Below, in pieces: positions 33,135 through 42,647 of a DNA stretch of 64,000 nt (the first letter of the stretch is position 1; every line of letters begins with the position of its first letter). This DNA is from Flavilitoribacter sp020436695 (GTDB lineage Bacteria > Bacteroidota > Bacteroidia > Chitinophagales > Saprospiraceae). The notes beneath the pieces are model-generated. The model was not told the DNA's origin. It did no database searches and saw nothing but the letters and a program-made list of their open reading frames with translations. The position numbers and the translations under genes are program-made. The stretch lies in assembly GCA_041392665.1 (NCBI GenBank), contig JAWKLQ010000045.1, positions 1-64,000 on the forward strand, read 5' to 3'.

Positions 33135-36035
33135 TTAAAAAGTATTGATCGCCTCGATGAAGCAATCTCCCAGCGTCTTATACCCCACATCATCGGGGTG
33201 AATCTCATCGTACCACTGTCCTTGCTGTACTTTACCCCTAAGATCGATAAAAGTTACGAAAGGATCATCTTTTGACAGTTCGATCAGAATATCATTAAAG
33301 GAATCGACCAGATAATGGATCACACGGTCGCGGTCTTCCTGCAGGCTAATCCCTTTTTCGTTCATGTACCGGTTGACCCACCCCTGGGAAACGATCTTAT
33401 CATCGTGATCTACGCGAATATAGTCGTAGCCGTGGATAAACAGCTGTTTGACAGAGACGTGTTTTTTGAGTTCGGCAATAAAATACTCGTACAGTTCTCT
33501 CAGCTTGGCCATATTGGTGTCGAACTTCTCGTTGAGGTATTCCCGAGGGGTTTTGCCGGCCGGAATATGTTCAAAAAGCAGGTGTTCGATCTCCGGACCG
33601 ATAATGTCATTACCTCCGCCACTGATCAACACAAACTTAGGTCGAACTTCGGCAACGGTTTCCAGCAATTCTCCATCTGCTTTATAGTTCTCGAGTTCGT
33701 CTCCGGCGGCAGCCAGACTCAGCACTGGAAATTCCAACATGACGTAATCCAGGATATCTTTCACCAGGAAAGGATACAGGAACCAGGAATCACCCTCGGC
33801 AACGATCACCGGTTTATCGGTCATGGTCAGGCGGGCTTTTTTGAATTTCCGCCTGCGTCGCAGATTATCCAGGGAGTTACCGATCGTCTTTTTTACCGTA
33901 AGCAAGAGCCCTTTGGAATTGACATCCTCTCCGGTCCGGTTGGGCAGGCTCCTGGTTTTGGTGACAAAGCCGTCATGGTCCGGTTCAAAATAGAGTTGAT
34001 TGATGAAGGGGGCGATCTCTTCTCTTTTTTTGTAATGGTCCCACAGATCGAGCAGATCGCCGGAGATGATGTTGTACTCCGGATTGACCAGGTTGAGCGA
34101 GATCTGGAACGTACCCCATTTCTTAACAAAGGTCTCGAAAACATTACCCAATTGCTGGCCTTTGGATAGTGCCAATGATTTGGGATTGAACCGGCTGATC
34201 ACCAGCGGCGTTTCAAGTGCCGGCTGCAGGCACTCCTGTAGTGCAATGGTCAGATCTTTGTGGTTGTTAAAAATAAAGCGGATACGGGTCCAGTCCTTTT
34301 TCCAGTTGTAGACCTCTTTATAGTCGGAGAAAATCATGCTGGCTACATTCCCCGACTGATCGAAGAGGAGCTTGGTCTGCCCCGGTGCCAGTTCAATGAT
34401 CTGTCCACCGGTTGAATCGGACGCGATACCCAGGTCAGACTGGAGCTCCAGGAGGGCCACATAGAGTGGATCCTCGGAGATATTCGTTATTCTCATCTTA
34501 AAGGCCTGGGCCCAGGGATTCCCCAGTTTGGGATTATTTACCCTTTTCGCTCTGGGCATCAGGTCGTAAGAAATGTCATGGGTGATATCGATCCAGTCAT
34601 TTTCCTGCCATATCTGTAGCTCCACTTGAAGGGGGATGTTATCAAACCCGACCCCCGGATTGACGAGGGTATCGTAGTGGTTCCATTTCACGAGATAGTG
34701 CAACTGCTCGTGCAGGGCATTTTCTATCACTTCCGGTTCATCCAGCAGGTTGATCTGTCTGACTAGCGGACGAAAGTCCTCATCAGGAAGAGAAATGTAG
34801 ACCAGCTCATTGAATATGTTGAGGAAGAAGTTAGCATTGTCTGCATCACTCAGAGTAATATGTTCATTTTTGAGCGCGATCTGCCGGATCTGTTCCTCTG
34901 TCTGCTCGTCGCCATCTATGTTGTTGATGAATAATTGTAATGGTGCGTAGGTCGTAGCCAGCGTGGCATGATAGCGTTTACTGCTATCCAGTTGTGTGCC
35001 TTGTGCGGAGGGATCTTCCAACAGTGCTATGTCCATTTCAGCATCGGTAACTTTGAGGGTGATCATGTTACCGTCAACATCCAGTGAAACGGGTGTACCT
35101 TCCTTGATCCCTCTTAAGCTGCCGATAGTGAGATACCAACCTTTGCCCTGATTGTGAACGGCATACACACCACCCCGCTCAGCCGTATGGACTGAGGAAA
35201 GCTTCAGCCACGGAGAAACGCTGGTGAGCTTACCTCCACCCTGTACGCTGATGGTGGGCGTTTGCTTCTTTTCGGTGATGTTCTTCAGGCTGATATTGGC
35301 CCAACGGGCAATCTCCTGATAGCTGATCTGACTATCGGTAGCGGCTAGTAGCGTGAGCAGATACCGGGTGAAAATCCCGCCCTGACTATCTTCCCAAGAC
35401 AGTTCCCGGTCTCTACAGGCGGCCAAATGGACGGAATTCTTAAAGGGGATGAGTTCAGATAAAGGCTGTGTTTTTACGTGATCTTCCGGCAACTGATCGT
35501 GAAATATAAACTCGCTGTAATCTCTGGCGACAAAATAGCCGCTCATTCTTTTTACCTGGTAATTGTTGATCAAATCCTTTGACGTAGCACTCCGCACAAT
35601 ATCTCCGGAATGACAGGAGTCAAAAACGGATACCAGGTGGGGATCGTTGGGCAATTGAGAAAATAAATAGCGAAGCTCCTTGTCCGCCAGCAGGAAACCG
35701 CTTTTCTGTTCTTTTTCGTAGTAACTCACCAGGCATTCCAGCATGCCGTCGTGCTCGTCGGTAAACCGGCCGCCGGTCACCTCCTGGGCACCATGCCCGC
35801 TGAAATAGAAAAAGGCGACATCTTCATCGCCGGCCTGGCTTAGAAAATCCGTAATACCCGCCTGGATATTGGCTTTGGTCGCTTTTTCATTCAGCAACTC
35901 CAGGGTATGGAGCGTCAGATGGTCTCCTTCCAGGCTTTTCAGATAGGATTTGATCTTTTGTGCATCGTTTGTGCACTGAGCTAATGGTAGAATCGGGTAG
36001 TCATTTATGGCTACCAGTAAGGCGTAAAGGTGCAT
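33135..36035 (-). CDS. caspase-family protease fused to SGNH hydrolase
   Basis: The protein has 966 residues and no signal peptide. Residues 1-245 are a complete caspase (C14) domain opening YALLVAINDYP, with FFYFSGHGAQ (His81) and SVFDSCHSGD (Cys141). The middle (about 260-730) is unassigned and beta-rich. The C-terminus from about 740 is an SGNH/GDSL hydrolase: IVAEGDSWF (block I, Ser), LISGGGNDI (block III), and YDEIHPDDVGY near residue 945 (block V, Asp/His). Both enzymes look active. It is the first gene of the five-gene operon and ends 35 bases before the CHAT gene start. A caspase joined to an SGNH esterase is an unusual combination: one half could cleave proteins and the other a lipid or acyl ester. 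Confidence 0.85.
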   Translation of the reverse strand: MHLYALLVAINDYPILPLAQCTNDAQKIKSYLKSLEGDHLTLHTLELLNEKATKANIQAGITDFLSQAGDEDVAFFYFSGHGAQEVTGGRFTDEHDGMLECLVSYYEKEQKSGFLLADKELRYLFSQLPNDPHLVSVFDSCHSGDIVRSATSKDLINNYQVKRMSGYFVARDYSEFIFHDQLPEDHVKTQPLSELIPFKNSVHLAACRDRELSWEDSQGGIFTRYLLTLLAATDSQISYQEIARWANISLKNITEKKQTPTISVQGGGKLTSVSPWLKLSSVHTAERGGVYAVHNQGKGWYLTIGSLRGIKEGTPVSLDVDGNMITLKVTDAEMDIALLEDPSAQGTQLDSSKRYHATLATTYAPLQLFINNIDGDEQTEEQIRQIALKNEHITLSDADNANFFLNIFNELVYISLPDEDFRPLVRQINLLDEPEVIENALHEQLHYLVKWNHYDTLVNPGVGFDNIPLQVELQIWQENDWIDITHDISYDLMPRAKRVNNPKLGNPWAQAFKMRITNISEDPLYVALLELQSDLGIASDSTGGQIIELAPGQTKLLFDQSGNVASMIFSDYKEVYNWKKDWTRIRFIFNNHKDLTIALQECLQPALETPLVISRFNPKSLALSKGQQLGNVFETFVKKWGTFQISLNLVNPEYNIISGDLLDLWDHYKKREEIAPFINQLYFEPDHDGFVTKTRSLPNRTGEDVNSKGLLLTVKKTIGNSLDNLRRRRKFKKARLTMTDKPVIVAEGDSWFLYPFLVKDILDYVMLEFPVLSLAAAGDELENYKADGELLETVAEVRPKFVLISGGGNDIIGPEIEHLLFEHIPAGKTPREYLNEKFDTNMAKLRELYEYFIAELKKHVSVKQLFIHGYDYIRVDHDDKIVSQGWVNRYMNEKGISLQEDRDRVIHYLVDSFNDILIELSKDDPFVTFIDLRGKVQQGQWYDEIHPDDVGYKTLGDCFIEAINTF

Positions 36036-36224
36036 ATATCCTGGGTTTTAGTAAATGAACTCAAAAAAGCAAAATACTACAAATTCGGCTTAGCTGTTCT
36101 GGCAAAGCCGGATCATTCCGGATTTAAGTTCACAAAAACGGCAAATTGCCCACTTTCTTTATTATCAGAACGCAGCTCATGCCCACTCTTATTTCAAATC
36201 GATCGGATAATTCTGGTAAATTGG

Positions 36225-36731
36225 CTATTCTTCTTCCTCCCTAATGCGTTCATACACTTTGAAAGTGTAGGCATGATCATTTTTTTCATCAGCCGGATGC
36301 GCTTCACTGGAGAGTAAAGTCCATTCTTTCGGGTTAAAGTCAGTAAAGAAGACATCACCGTCCGGTTCGGCATCCACCTCGGTAAGGTAAATGCGATCCA
36401 GAAAAGGCATGCTCAGCGCATAGATCTGACCGCCGCCAATGATAAAGGCTTCCGTTTCATCGTTGTCATAAGCGATACTCAAAGCCTCTTCTACGGACCG
36501 GGCTACCAGACATCCGGAGGCGGCAAAATAGGGGTCGCGAGTGATGATGATATTAGTGCGCTTAGGCAGCGGCCTGCCGATGGAAATAAAAGATTTGCGC
36601 CCCATGATCACATGGTGATCCAGGGTGGTTCTCTTGAAGTATTTCAGGTCGGAAGAAAGGTGCCAGGGGATCTGATTGTCTTTGCCGATCACCCCGTTGC
36701 GGGCAGCGGCTACGATGGCGGATACGATCAT
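36225..36731 (-). CDS. folA: dihydrofolate reductase
   Basis: The protein has 168 residues, normal length. It reduces dihydrofolate to tetrahydrofolate with NADPH. Landmarks: VSAIVAAARNGVIGKDNQIPWHLSSDLKYFKR (Trp in the active-site PWHL), HVIMGRKSFISIGRPLP, TNIIITRD, and FIIGGGQIYALSMPFLDRIYLTEVD. It has a typical poly-Glu C-terminus. The 190-base gap below it leads into the caspase operon on the same strand, so readthrough is possible but not shown. Confidence 0.94.
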   Translation of the reverse strand: MIVSAIVAAARNGVIGKDNQIPWHLSSDLKYFKRTTLDHHVIMGRKSFISIGRPLPKRTNIIITRDPYFAASGCLVARSVEEALSIAYDNDETEAFIIGGGQIYALSMPFLDRIYLTEVDAEPDGDVFFTDFNPKEWTLLSSEAHPADEKNDHAYTFKVYERIREEEE

Positions 36732-36887
36732 GTACGAAGGCTATTATGAGCCAGCTGATGTTGAATCAGCAATGCAATGTTTGGAAGTAGATAACATGAG
36801 AGGGCATGGTCGGCGTCATATTGCCTGGAAAATGGGAGTATTGGCAAATCCATCCAAGCCCGTGCCCTACTTTCTCGCGAAGGTATT

Positions 36888-38048
36888 CTATTTTTCAGAT
36901 AATTGTACCGGCGGATTGATTGCTTCCGCTTCTTTGCTGTCGAACTGGTCGAGCAGGGCCCGGGTGCTTTTAGCGTAATTAAGCATTGCATTCCGGTCAC
37001 TGTCCGGTAACAACAAGGGCGGAGATGCGTCTTCAAAATCTTTAATGGGTAAGACCCTGAATGTTTTCGAACCGTCCTCTGCTTTTTCGATATATCGCCA
37101 AACCAGAGAATAACTGTGATCGGCGATCCGCGTGGTATTCCGGTTCATATCTTTGGCCAGCTCTACGTGGAATATCATGCCTCCATCGGTATGCGCACGA
37201 CGCTGACCGGAGATGAAATTGCCGAGGGAATAGGCCACCAGGGCCTGCTTCTCAGACCCGTCCGGCAGTTTGACTTTGAGTTCTTTTACGGGTTGAACCA
37301 CGTGAGGGTGTGCTCCTATGATCAGGTCGGCTCCCCATGTCACCAGTTTTTTTGCCAGATCGCTTTGCTCCTTATTTTCATTCCGCTGGTATTCATTTCC
37401 CCAGTGCATAACAACGATGATCACATCCGGCTGAGCCGCCCTGGCCTCGGCCATGTCTTTCTCGATCTGTCCTTCGTCGATGAGATTAACTATTGATGGC
37501 GGGCGGGTACTCAGCCCATTGGTGCCGTAGGTGTAGTTGAGAAAGGCCAGTTTGAAACTGCCCCGGTATACGATCAGCGGGTAATAGGCATCGCGTTCGT
37601 CCTGGTTCTGAAAGGTTCCCGTATGGTAAAAGTCATATTTATCAAGGACCTGTATCGTATTTAAAACACCATTCAGCCCCGAATCATTCGAATGATTATT
37701 GGCTGTGACGAGCATATCAAAGCCGGAAAATCGGGTAGCCATTGCCAGATCTTCCGGGCTCCGGAATTGCGGATATCCCTTATAGGGTGGAGTGCCCGGG
37801 AGTGTGACCTCGAGATTGGCAACCGCCAGATCAGCGGCTTCCAGATAGGGTTCCACATATTCAAAGCAGGGAAAATAATCGTATAAAGTATCGGCCACCA
37901 CTTCTGCGGATTCGATCTGGGAATCATGTCCCATGATATCGCCCACAAAGAGTAATTTCAAACGTAGTTCCTGCTCTGCCTGCGCTCCAGCCAGGGTGGA
38001 TATAAGTATCAGACAAGCGCTCAGAAAATATCTATGAAGTGTCATCAT
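36888..38048 (-). CDS. secreted CapA-family metallophosphatase-like protein
   Basis: The protein has 386 residues with a signal peptide (LHRYFLSACLILISTLAGAQA). The CapA fold is marked by LLFVGDIMGHDSQ, DLAVANLEVTLPG, LVTANNHSNDSGLNG, IVVMHWGNEYQ and IIGAHPHVVQPV, which carry the metal-binding residues of the calcineurin-like superfamily. CapA relatives act in poly-gamma-glutamate export or cell-envelope metabolism. It follows the mrdA gene by 17 bases, in the position where rodA often lies, so a role in envelope growth is an inference from context. Confidence 0.85.
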   Translation of the reverse strand: MMTLHRYFLSACLILISTLAGAQAEQELRLKLLFVGDIMGHDSQIESAEVVADTLYDYFPCFEYVEPYLEAADLAVANLEVTLPGTPPYKGYPQFRSPEDLAMATRFSGFDMLVTANNHSNDSGLNGVLNTIQVLDKYDFYHTGTFQNQDERDAYYPLIVYRGSFKLAFLNYTYGTNGLSTRPPSIVNLIDEGQIEKDMAEARAAQPDVIIVVMHWGNEYQRNENKEQSDLAKKLVTWGADLIIGAHPHVVQPVKELKVKLPDGSEKQALVAYSLGNFISGQRRAHTDGGMIFHVELAKDMNRNTTRIADHSYSLVWRYIEKAEDGSKTFRVLPIKDFEDASPPLLLPDSDRNAMLNYAKSTRALLDQFDSKEAEAINPPVQLSEK

Positions 38049-38065
38049 TTTTTATTGCTCCGTCA

Positions 38066-39946
38066 CTAAGGAAGATCGATCAAATTCGTTTCTATGATCC
38101 GTTTTTCGAGATATTTCCGGTAGGTGCCTTTTATTTCACCGTCTTTGTGCAGATATTTCTCGATCATAAGACTGGCGATCGGCGCGGCATAAGAGCCCCC
38201 CCATCCACCGTTTTCCACATATACGGCGATGGCGATCTCCGGATTTTCCTTGGGCGCAAAGGCGAAGAAAATAGAGTGATCCTGTCCGCCGCGCTGGGCA
38301 TTTTCGGCCGTTCCCGTTTTACCGCATACGATGATATCTTCAATAGCTGCAGAGCGGGCCGTACCAGCCCTCACTACCATTTCCATCCCGTTTACTATGG
38401 TTTCGAAATGGCGGCCTTCCACACCGGTTTCGTGTTCCGGATATTGTAGCAGGCGCACATTGGTCGACTGGCCGGCATCCACATTGGTCTGTAAGCCGCG
38501 TACGAGGTGAGGTTGGATGTAAAACCCGCGGTTGGCGATGATCGCGGCCAGGTTGGCCATTTGCAGGTTGGTGAGCAATAATTCCCCCTGCCCGATACCA
38601 AGAGAGCGAATCCATACGGATTTCCAACTCGATTCTTTTTTATAAACATTGTCGAAATAGGCCGGAGTCGGATAGTTCCCCCCAACTTCGCCGGGAAGGT
38701 CTACGGCCAGTTTGTCTCCCAGTCCAAAGCGATGCAGGTAGGCATTGAAGGTGTCCAGGCCGACAGCTACCTGATCGGGGCCGAACTGATCTACCACATC
38801 CCGGAATACCGTGGCGAAGTAGGCGTTACAGGAGTGCTGGATCGCCATTTGCACACTGGTACAGGTAGGGTGATTGTGACACTTCATCAGGTTCTGACCA
38901 TTGAGGAAATAACCTCCCTGGCAGAAGATGGTCCGGTTGGGATTGAGACGGCCTTCCTGCAGTGCGATCAGCGCTACCAACGTTTTGAAAGGTGAACCGG
39001 GAGGATAGTAACCCATGATAGAGCGATCCAGAAAGGGCTTGAGTGAGTCCTGGTTCAGCGCTGCATAGGATTTACTGCGGGATTGATTAATGGTCAGCAG
39101 GTTCGGATCGTAGGTCGGAGTACTTACCATGGCCAGGATCTCTCCGGTGGCGGGTTCAATGGCTACGATGCTTCCTACTTTATTCTGCATAAGATGCTCA
39201 CCGTAGGCCTGGAGGTTAAGATCCAGGGTCGTATAGAGATCTCGTCCGGAAATGGGAGCTTCCTGCGAAGTCGTATCCTGGAGGAAATCCACCGGGCGCC
39301 CCAGTGCATCTTTCAGTACGTAGCGATAGCCTTTAGTGCCCTTGAGTTCTCTTTCGTAGGTTTTTTCTAGGCCGCTGGCCCCGATATAGTCACCGGGGCT
39401 ATAATCCAGGGTGTCAATTTCGACTTCTTTTTTGTTCACTTCGCGGATATACCCCAACACATGGGCCGCGTTTTTGTGCGGATAGCCTCTGACGTTCCTT
39501 TTCTGCACAATAAAACCCGGAAACCGATACATGTTTTCCTGAAAGCGGGCGTAGGTCTCTTTGGATACTTTACTGAGAAAGACAAAGGGTTTGCGTTTGG
39601 AAAAGCGATTGTCCAGCCAGTTCTGATTGACGTTCTCCACGAAATATTCCGGAGTGATGCCCAGAAGCTCACAAAACGCGGTGGTATCCATTGCCCAATC
39701 GATCTGGTTGTATACCGCCATGATGTCGTAGACGGTATTATTGGTCACCAGTAGTCGTCCCTCCCGATCGTACATCACCCCCCGCACCGGGTAGAGCGTA
39801 TACAGATCGCGGGTAGCTACCTTGGCCTTATCGCGAAACTTGGTATTCAATACCTGCAGATCCAACGCCTTCCAGATCAGCAAGCCGGCACTGATGACAA
39901 ATACAAACCGGATGTTCTGCATTCTCTGCAGTCCTTGAATAGACAT
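38066..39946 (-). CDS. mrdA: penicillin-binding protein 2 (elongation transpeptidase)
   Basis: The protein has 626 residues with an N-terminal membrane helix (IRFVFVISAGLLIWKAL). It cross-links peptidoglycan in the elongation complex. The dimerisation part holds VRGVMYDREGRLLVTN. The transpeptidase motifs are complete: SxxK in YPPGSPFKTL, SxN in HSCNAYF, and KTG in VCGKTGTAEN. It comes three bases after mreD in the mreBCD order, consistent with a shape operon. The SxxK residue after Ser is Pro where most relatives have Thr; this is a mild variant. Confidence 0.93.
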   Translation of the reverse strand: MSIQGLQRMQNIRFVFVISAGLLIWKALDLQVLNTKFRDKAKVATRDLYTLYPVRGVMYDREGRLLVTNNTVYDIMAVYNQIDWAMDTTAFCELLGITPEYFVENVNQNWLDNRFSKRKPFVFLSKVSKETYARFQENMYRFPGFIVQKRNVRGYPHKNAAHVLGYIREVNKKEVEIDTLDYSPGDYIGASGLEKTYERELKGTKGYRYVLKDALGRPVDFLQDTTSQEAPISGRDLYTTLDLNLQAYGEHLMQNKVGSIVAIEPATGEILAMVSTPTYDPNLLTINQSRSKSYAALNQDSLKPFLDRSIMGYYPPGSPFKTLVALIALQEGRLNPNRTIFCQGGYFLNGQNLMKCHNHPTCTSVQMAIQHSCNAYFATVFRDVVDQFGPDQVAVGLDTFNAYLHRFGLGDKLAVDLPGEVGGNYPTPAYFDNVYKKESSWKSVWIRSLGIGQGELLLTNLQMANLAAIIANRGFYIQPHLVRGLQTNVDAGQSTNVRLLQYPEHETGVEGRHFETIVNGMEMVVRAGTARSAAIEDIIVCGKTGTAENAQRGGQDHSIFFAFAPKENPEIAIAVYVENGGWGGSYAAPIASLMIEKYLHKDGEIKGTYRKYLEKRIIETNLIDLP

Positions 39947-39949
39947 GCG

Positions 39950-40474
39950 CTAATCTTTTGTATTCCAAATCGACGTAAACAAAAATACAGTAATAATTGA
40001 CCAAATAAAAGTGTAGGCTGTTTTGGCCAGAATTCTCGGGATATAGGCGACGGCAAAAGTCTCTACCGTAAAATAAACCAACAGATGAAAAGCGAGTAAT
40101 ATAGCGGCATATTGACTGAACCAGGGGAAACCGAAGCGCTGGCGGGTAGGCCCCACATTGAGTTGATATCCTTCCCGGGGTTCGAGTTGCCCCAAGACCC
40201 AGGGACGGAGGAAGGCCGTAGCCACGGAAGCGCTGGCGTGTACACCGGGTGAATCGTAGAACATATCCGTCAGTAAACCCAGCCCAAACCCGATGAACAG
40301 CACGGCCAGCTGCGGCGTACGCATGGGCAGCAGGATGATGATCAATGGATAGAGCATGATGTTGAAATAGAAATACCAGGCGATCCAACCGTAGGAAAAT
40401 GCATGGAGCACCAATACCTGGAGGAAGAAAATAAAGACTGCCCGAATGATATTGACGGAAATAATGTTTCCCAT
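39950..40474 (-). CDS. mreD: rod-shape determining protein MreD
   Basis: The protein has 174 residues with about five membrane spans (IIRAVFIFFLQVLVLHAF, FNIMLYPLIIILLPM, LAVLFIGFGLGLLTDMF). The segment GLLTDMFYDSPGVHASASV is the diagnostic MreD loop. It starts one base into the mreC stop codon (TAATG), so translation is coupled. It acts as the membrane scaffold linking MreB to the wall-synthesis machinery. Confidence 0.88.
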   Translation of the reverse strand: MGNIISVNIIRAVFIFFLQVLVLHAFSYGWIAWYFYFNIMLYPLIIILLPMRTPQLAVLFIGFGLGLLTDMFYDSPGVHASASVATAFLRPWVLGQLEPREGYQLNVGPTRQRFGFPWFSQYAAILLAFHLLVYFTVETFAVAYIPRILAKTAYTFIWSIITVFLFTSIWNTKD

Positions 40475-41289
40475 TATTCTTCTAGTTGTTTCAGATCTTC
40501 TTTCATCCGATCTTTCAAAACATAAGCATAGGTCAGGCTCGACAGGTCGTTGATCAGCTTTACAGTTATGGTGTGACCACCATCTCCTGCTTTATTATCA
40601 GCACTTTCGATCGTGCCGATAATAATATCCGGTGGGAATAAATTGGAGTAACCACTGGTGATGATATTGTCTCCGATGTTGATGTCGGCCTCCTTGGGAA
40701 TGTCCTCCAGGATCATATGGTAAGGATCGTGTCCGTCCCAGGATAGAGATCCGTAGAAAGACTGCCCCTGAATGGAGGCACTGATCCTGGCCAGCGGATG
40801 CAGTAAGGTCATCACTTTGGCGTGGTGCTTGGATACATTCGTGACGATGCCTACCAACCCCTGATCGCCAATTACACCCATATTGACATCGATGCTGTCG
40901 TGACGCCCGAGGTTTATCGTAAAGTAATTATTCTGCCCCAGCAGGGTTTTATTGATCACTTTGGCCGGAATGAATTCAAAACGCGGTGAGTGTAGTTCCG
41001 GAGCATGAATACTGCTGTCTTGTGGAGGGAGCAGTTGTTTTAGGGCATTGACTTCGGCGAGGAGCTTGGAATTTTCCTGTTGCAGCCGCTCGTTTTCCCC
41101 GGTCAGGGAGAAATATTGCCCAATGGAATGTGTGCCTTCATTGAGATTGCCGGTCAGAACATTAGCCGAGTGGATAAAGATCTCGTTCTGGTACTGATTG
41201 TATTCCACTACCAGTGCCAGGGAAATGGCTTCCAATATCAGAAACGTGACCCAATTACCAAACCGCCTTACTCTTTTGAAGGTAGTCAT
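40474..41289 (-). CDS. mreC: rod-shape determining protein MreC
   Basis: The protein has 271 residues: a membrane helix at about 13-32 (WVTFLILEAISLALVVEY), a coiled coil (LTGENERLQQENSKLLAEVNALKQLL), then the periplasmic beta-barrel pair with GVIGDQGLVGIVTNVSKHHAKVMTLLHP and YSNLFPPDIIIGTIES. It organises the elongation complex between MreB and PBP2. It follows mreB after 108 bases containing a large AGTC-type inverted repeat. Confidence 0.92.
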   Translation of the reverse strand: MTTFKRVRRFGNWVTFLILEAISLALVVEYNQYQNEIFIHSANVLTGNLNEGTHSIGQYFSLTGENERLQQENSKLLAEVNALKQLLPPQDSSIHAPELHSPRFEFIPAKVINKTLLGQNNYFTINLGRHDSIDVNMGVIGDQGLVGIVTNVSKHHAKVMTLLHPLARISASIQGQSFYGSLSWDGHDPYHMILEDIPKEADINIGDNIITSGYSNLFPPDIIIGTIESADNKAGDGGHTITVKLINDLSSLTYAYVLKDRMKEDLKQLEE

Positions 41290-41297
41290 AGAAAATT

Positions 41298-41387
41298 AGT
41301 CGTAAGTCAGTGAGTCGTAAGTTATCAGTCTATCTGAATTAAATGACCGAAAAAGAATACGGACTTATAGACTAGAGACTTACGACT
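41298..41387. repeat. AGTC-type inverted repeat between mreB and mreC
   Basis: Perfect 11-base arms AGTCGTAAGTC (41298-41308) and GACTTACGACT (41377-41387) are 68 bases apart. They fill most of the mreB-mreC gap. Similar words recur in other gaps of this window. Confidence 0.75.
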
Positions 41388-41397
41388 GAAGACTTAA

Positions 41398-42429
41398 TTA
41401 TACACTCTTACGGTCGATCAGAAAAGAAAAGCGATCCGTATTCTTCAGGGCAATACCTGTGCCGCGGACCACCGCTCTCAGCGGATCATCAGCAATGTGA
41501 ACGGGAAGCTTAGTTTTTTGGGCAATGCGTTTGTCCAACCCACGGAGCAGGGCTCCACCGCCCGTTAGGTACAAACCGGTGCGATAGATATCCGACGCCA
41601 GTTCGGGTGGCGTGGTCTCCAGCGCTTTCAGGACCGCATCTTCAATTTTAGAGATAGATTTATCCAGTGCGTGTGCTATTTCGCTGTAGTTGACTTTGAT
41701 CTGCTTGGGGATACCCGTCATCAGGTCCCGTCCGTTCACCGCGTAGTCTTCAGGGGGCTCCTCCAGTTCGTGCAGCGCCGATCCCACATGGATCTTGATC
41801 TGTTCGGCCGTTCTTTCACCGATCAGAATGTTGTGCTGTCGTTTCATGTAGCTGATGATGTCTGATGTCAGTTCATCACCGGCAATCCGGATCGACTGGT
41901 CACAAACAATGCCGGAAAGGGCGATCACCGCGATCTCCGTGGTACCACCACCGATATCGATGATCATATTACCGACGGGTTCTTCCACATCCAGCCCGAT
42001 GCCCAAGGCCGCAGCCATGGGTTCGTGGATCAGGTAGGTTTCTTTTGAATCTACCCGGTCGGCTGAATCGAATACGGCCCGTTTTTCCACTTCTGTGATA
42101 CCGGAAGGAATACAGATCACCATCTTGAGGTGAGAAAAGAATTTGCGGCGGCTGCCCATCATGGCGATCATGCCCTGTATCATGTGTTCGGCGGCCTGAA
42201 AATCGGCGATCACACCATCCTTCAAAGGACGGATCGTCTTTATATTCTCGTGGGTTTTCTCATGCATCTGCATGGCTTTATTTCCCACGGCAATGGTCTC
42301 TCTGGTAGCGCGATTAATAGCTACAATGGAGGGTTCGTCAACAATTACCTTACCATCCTGTATGATCAGCGTGTTGGCAGTGCCCAGATCTATAGCCAGC
42401 TCCTGCTTAAAAAAGCTAAATAATTTCAT
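41398..42429 (-). CDS. mreB: actin-like cell-shape protein MreB
   Basis: The protein has 343 residues. It forms membrane-bound filaments that position the cell-wall elongation machinery. Actin-fold motifs: phosphate 1 LAIDLGTANTLI, connect 1 MIDIGGGTTEIAVIAL, phosphate 2 region and adenosine GIYLTGGGALLRGLDKRI. The N-terminus MKLFSFFKQELAIDLG is typical. It is the first gene of the shape operon and has a well-matched promoter at 42618-42647. Confidence 0.95.
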   Translation of the reverse strand: MKLFSFFKQELAIDLGTANTLIIQDGKVIVDEPSIVAINRATRETIAVGNKAMQMHEKTHENIKTIRPLKDGVIADFQAAEHMIQGMIAMMGSRRKFFSHLKMVICIPSGITEVEKRAVFDSADRVDSKETYLIHEPMAAALGIGLDVEEPVGNMIIDIGGGTTEIAVIALSGIVCDQSIRIAGDELTSDIISYMKRQHNILIGERTAEQIKIHVGSALHELEEPPEDYAVNGRDLMTGIPKQIKVNYSEIAHALDKSISKIEDAVLKALETTPPELASDIYRTGLYLTGGGALLRGLDKRIAQKTKLPVHIADDPLRAVVRGTGIALKNTDRFSFLIDRKSV

Positions 42430-42617
42430 TCTCCTTCTTTCCTCCTGTTTTCAATGTTATAAGACCAGGGAGTGGGTCAGACGAAACCGGCGGTTGCTCC
42501 TTCGTCTGCTATCTCTTTCGTCTCCTTCGTCTTTAATTCAGATGATATAGATTTTGAACCTAAGCGTTTTCCTTTTTACTATTAAATCCGGATTATAGGG
42601 ACAAAATATTATTGGCT

Positions 42618-42647
42618 CAAAGTTACATTCTTTTCCAATAGGCGCAA
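42618..42647 (-). promoter_or_regulatory. promoter of the mreBCD operon
   Basis: On the minus strand TTTG (-33, 42647-42644) is followed after 18 bases by TAACTTTG (-7, 42625-42618), a full match to the Bacteroidota TTTG-N-TAnnTTTG arrangement. It gives a leader of about 185 bases. Confidence 0.7.

Noticed and set aside
36036..36224. Promoter for the caspase operon
   Set aside because: Near-matches (such as GTATTTTG on the minus strand) miss the TAnnTTTG consensus by one base; no confident promoter.
36676..36978. 100-residue plus-strand frame over the folA start
   Set aside because: No family signal; overlaps the folA N-terminus and the CapA C-terminus on the other strand.
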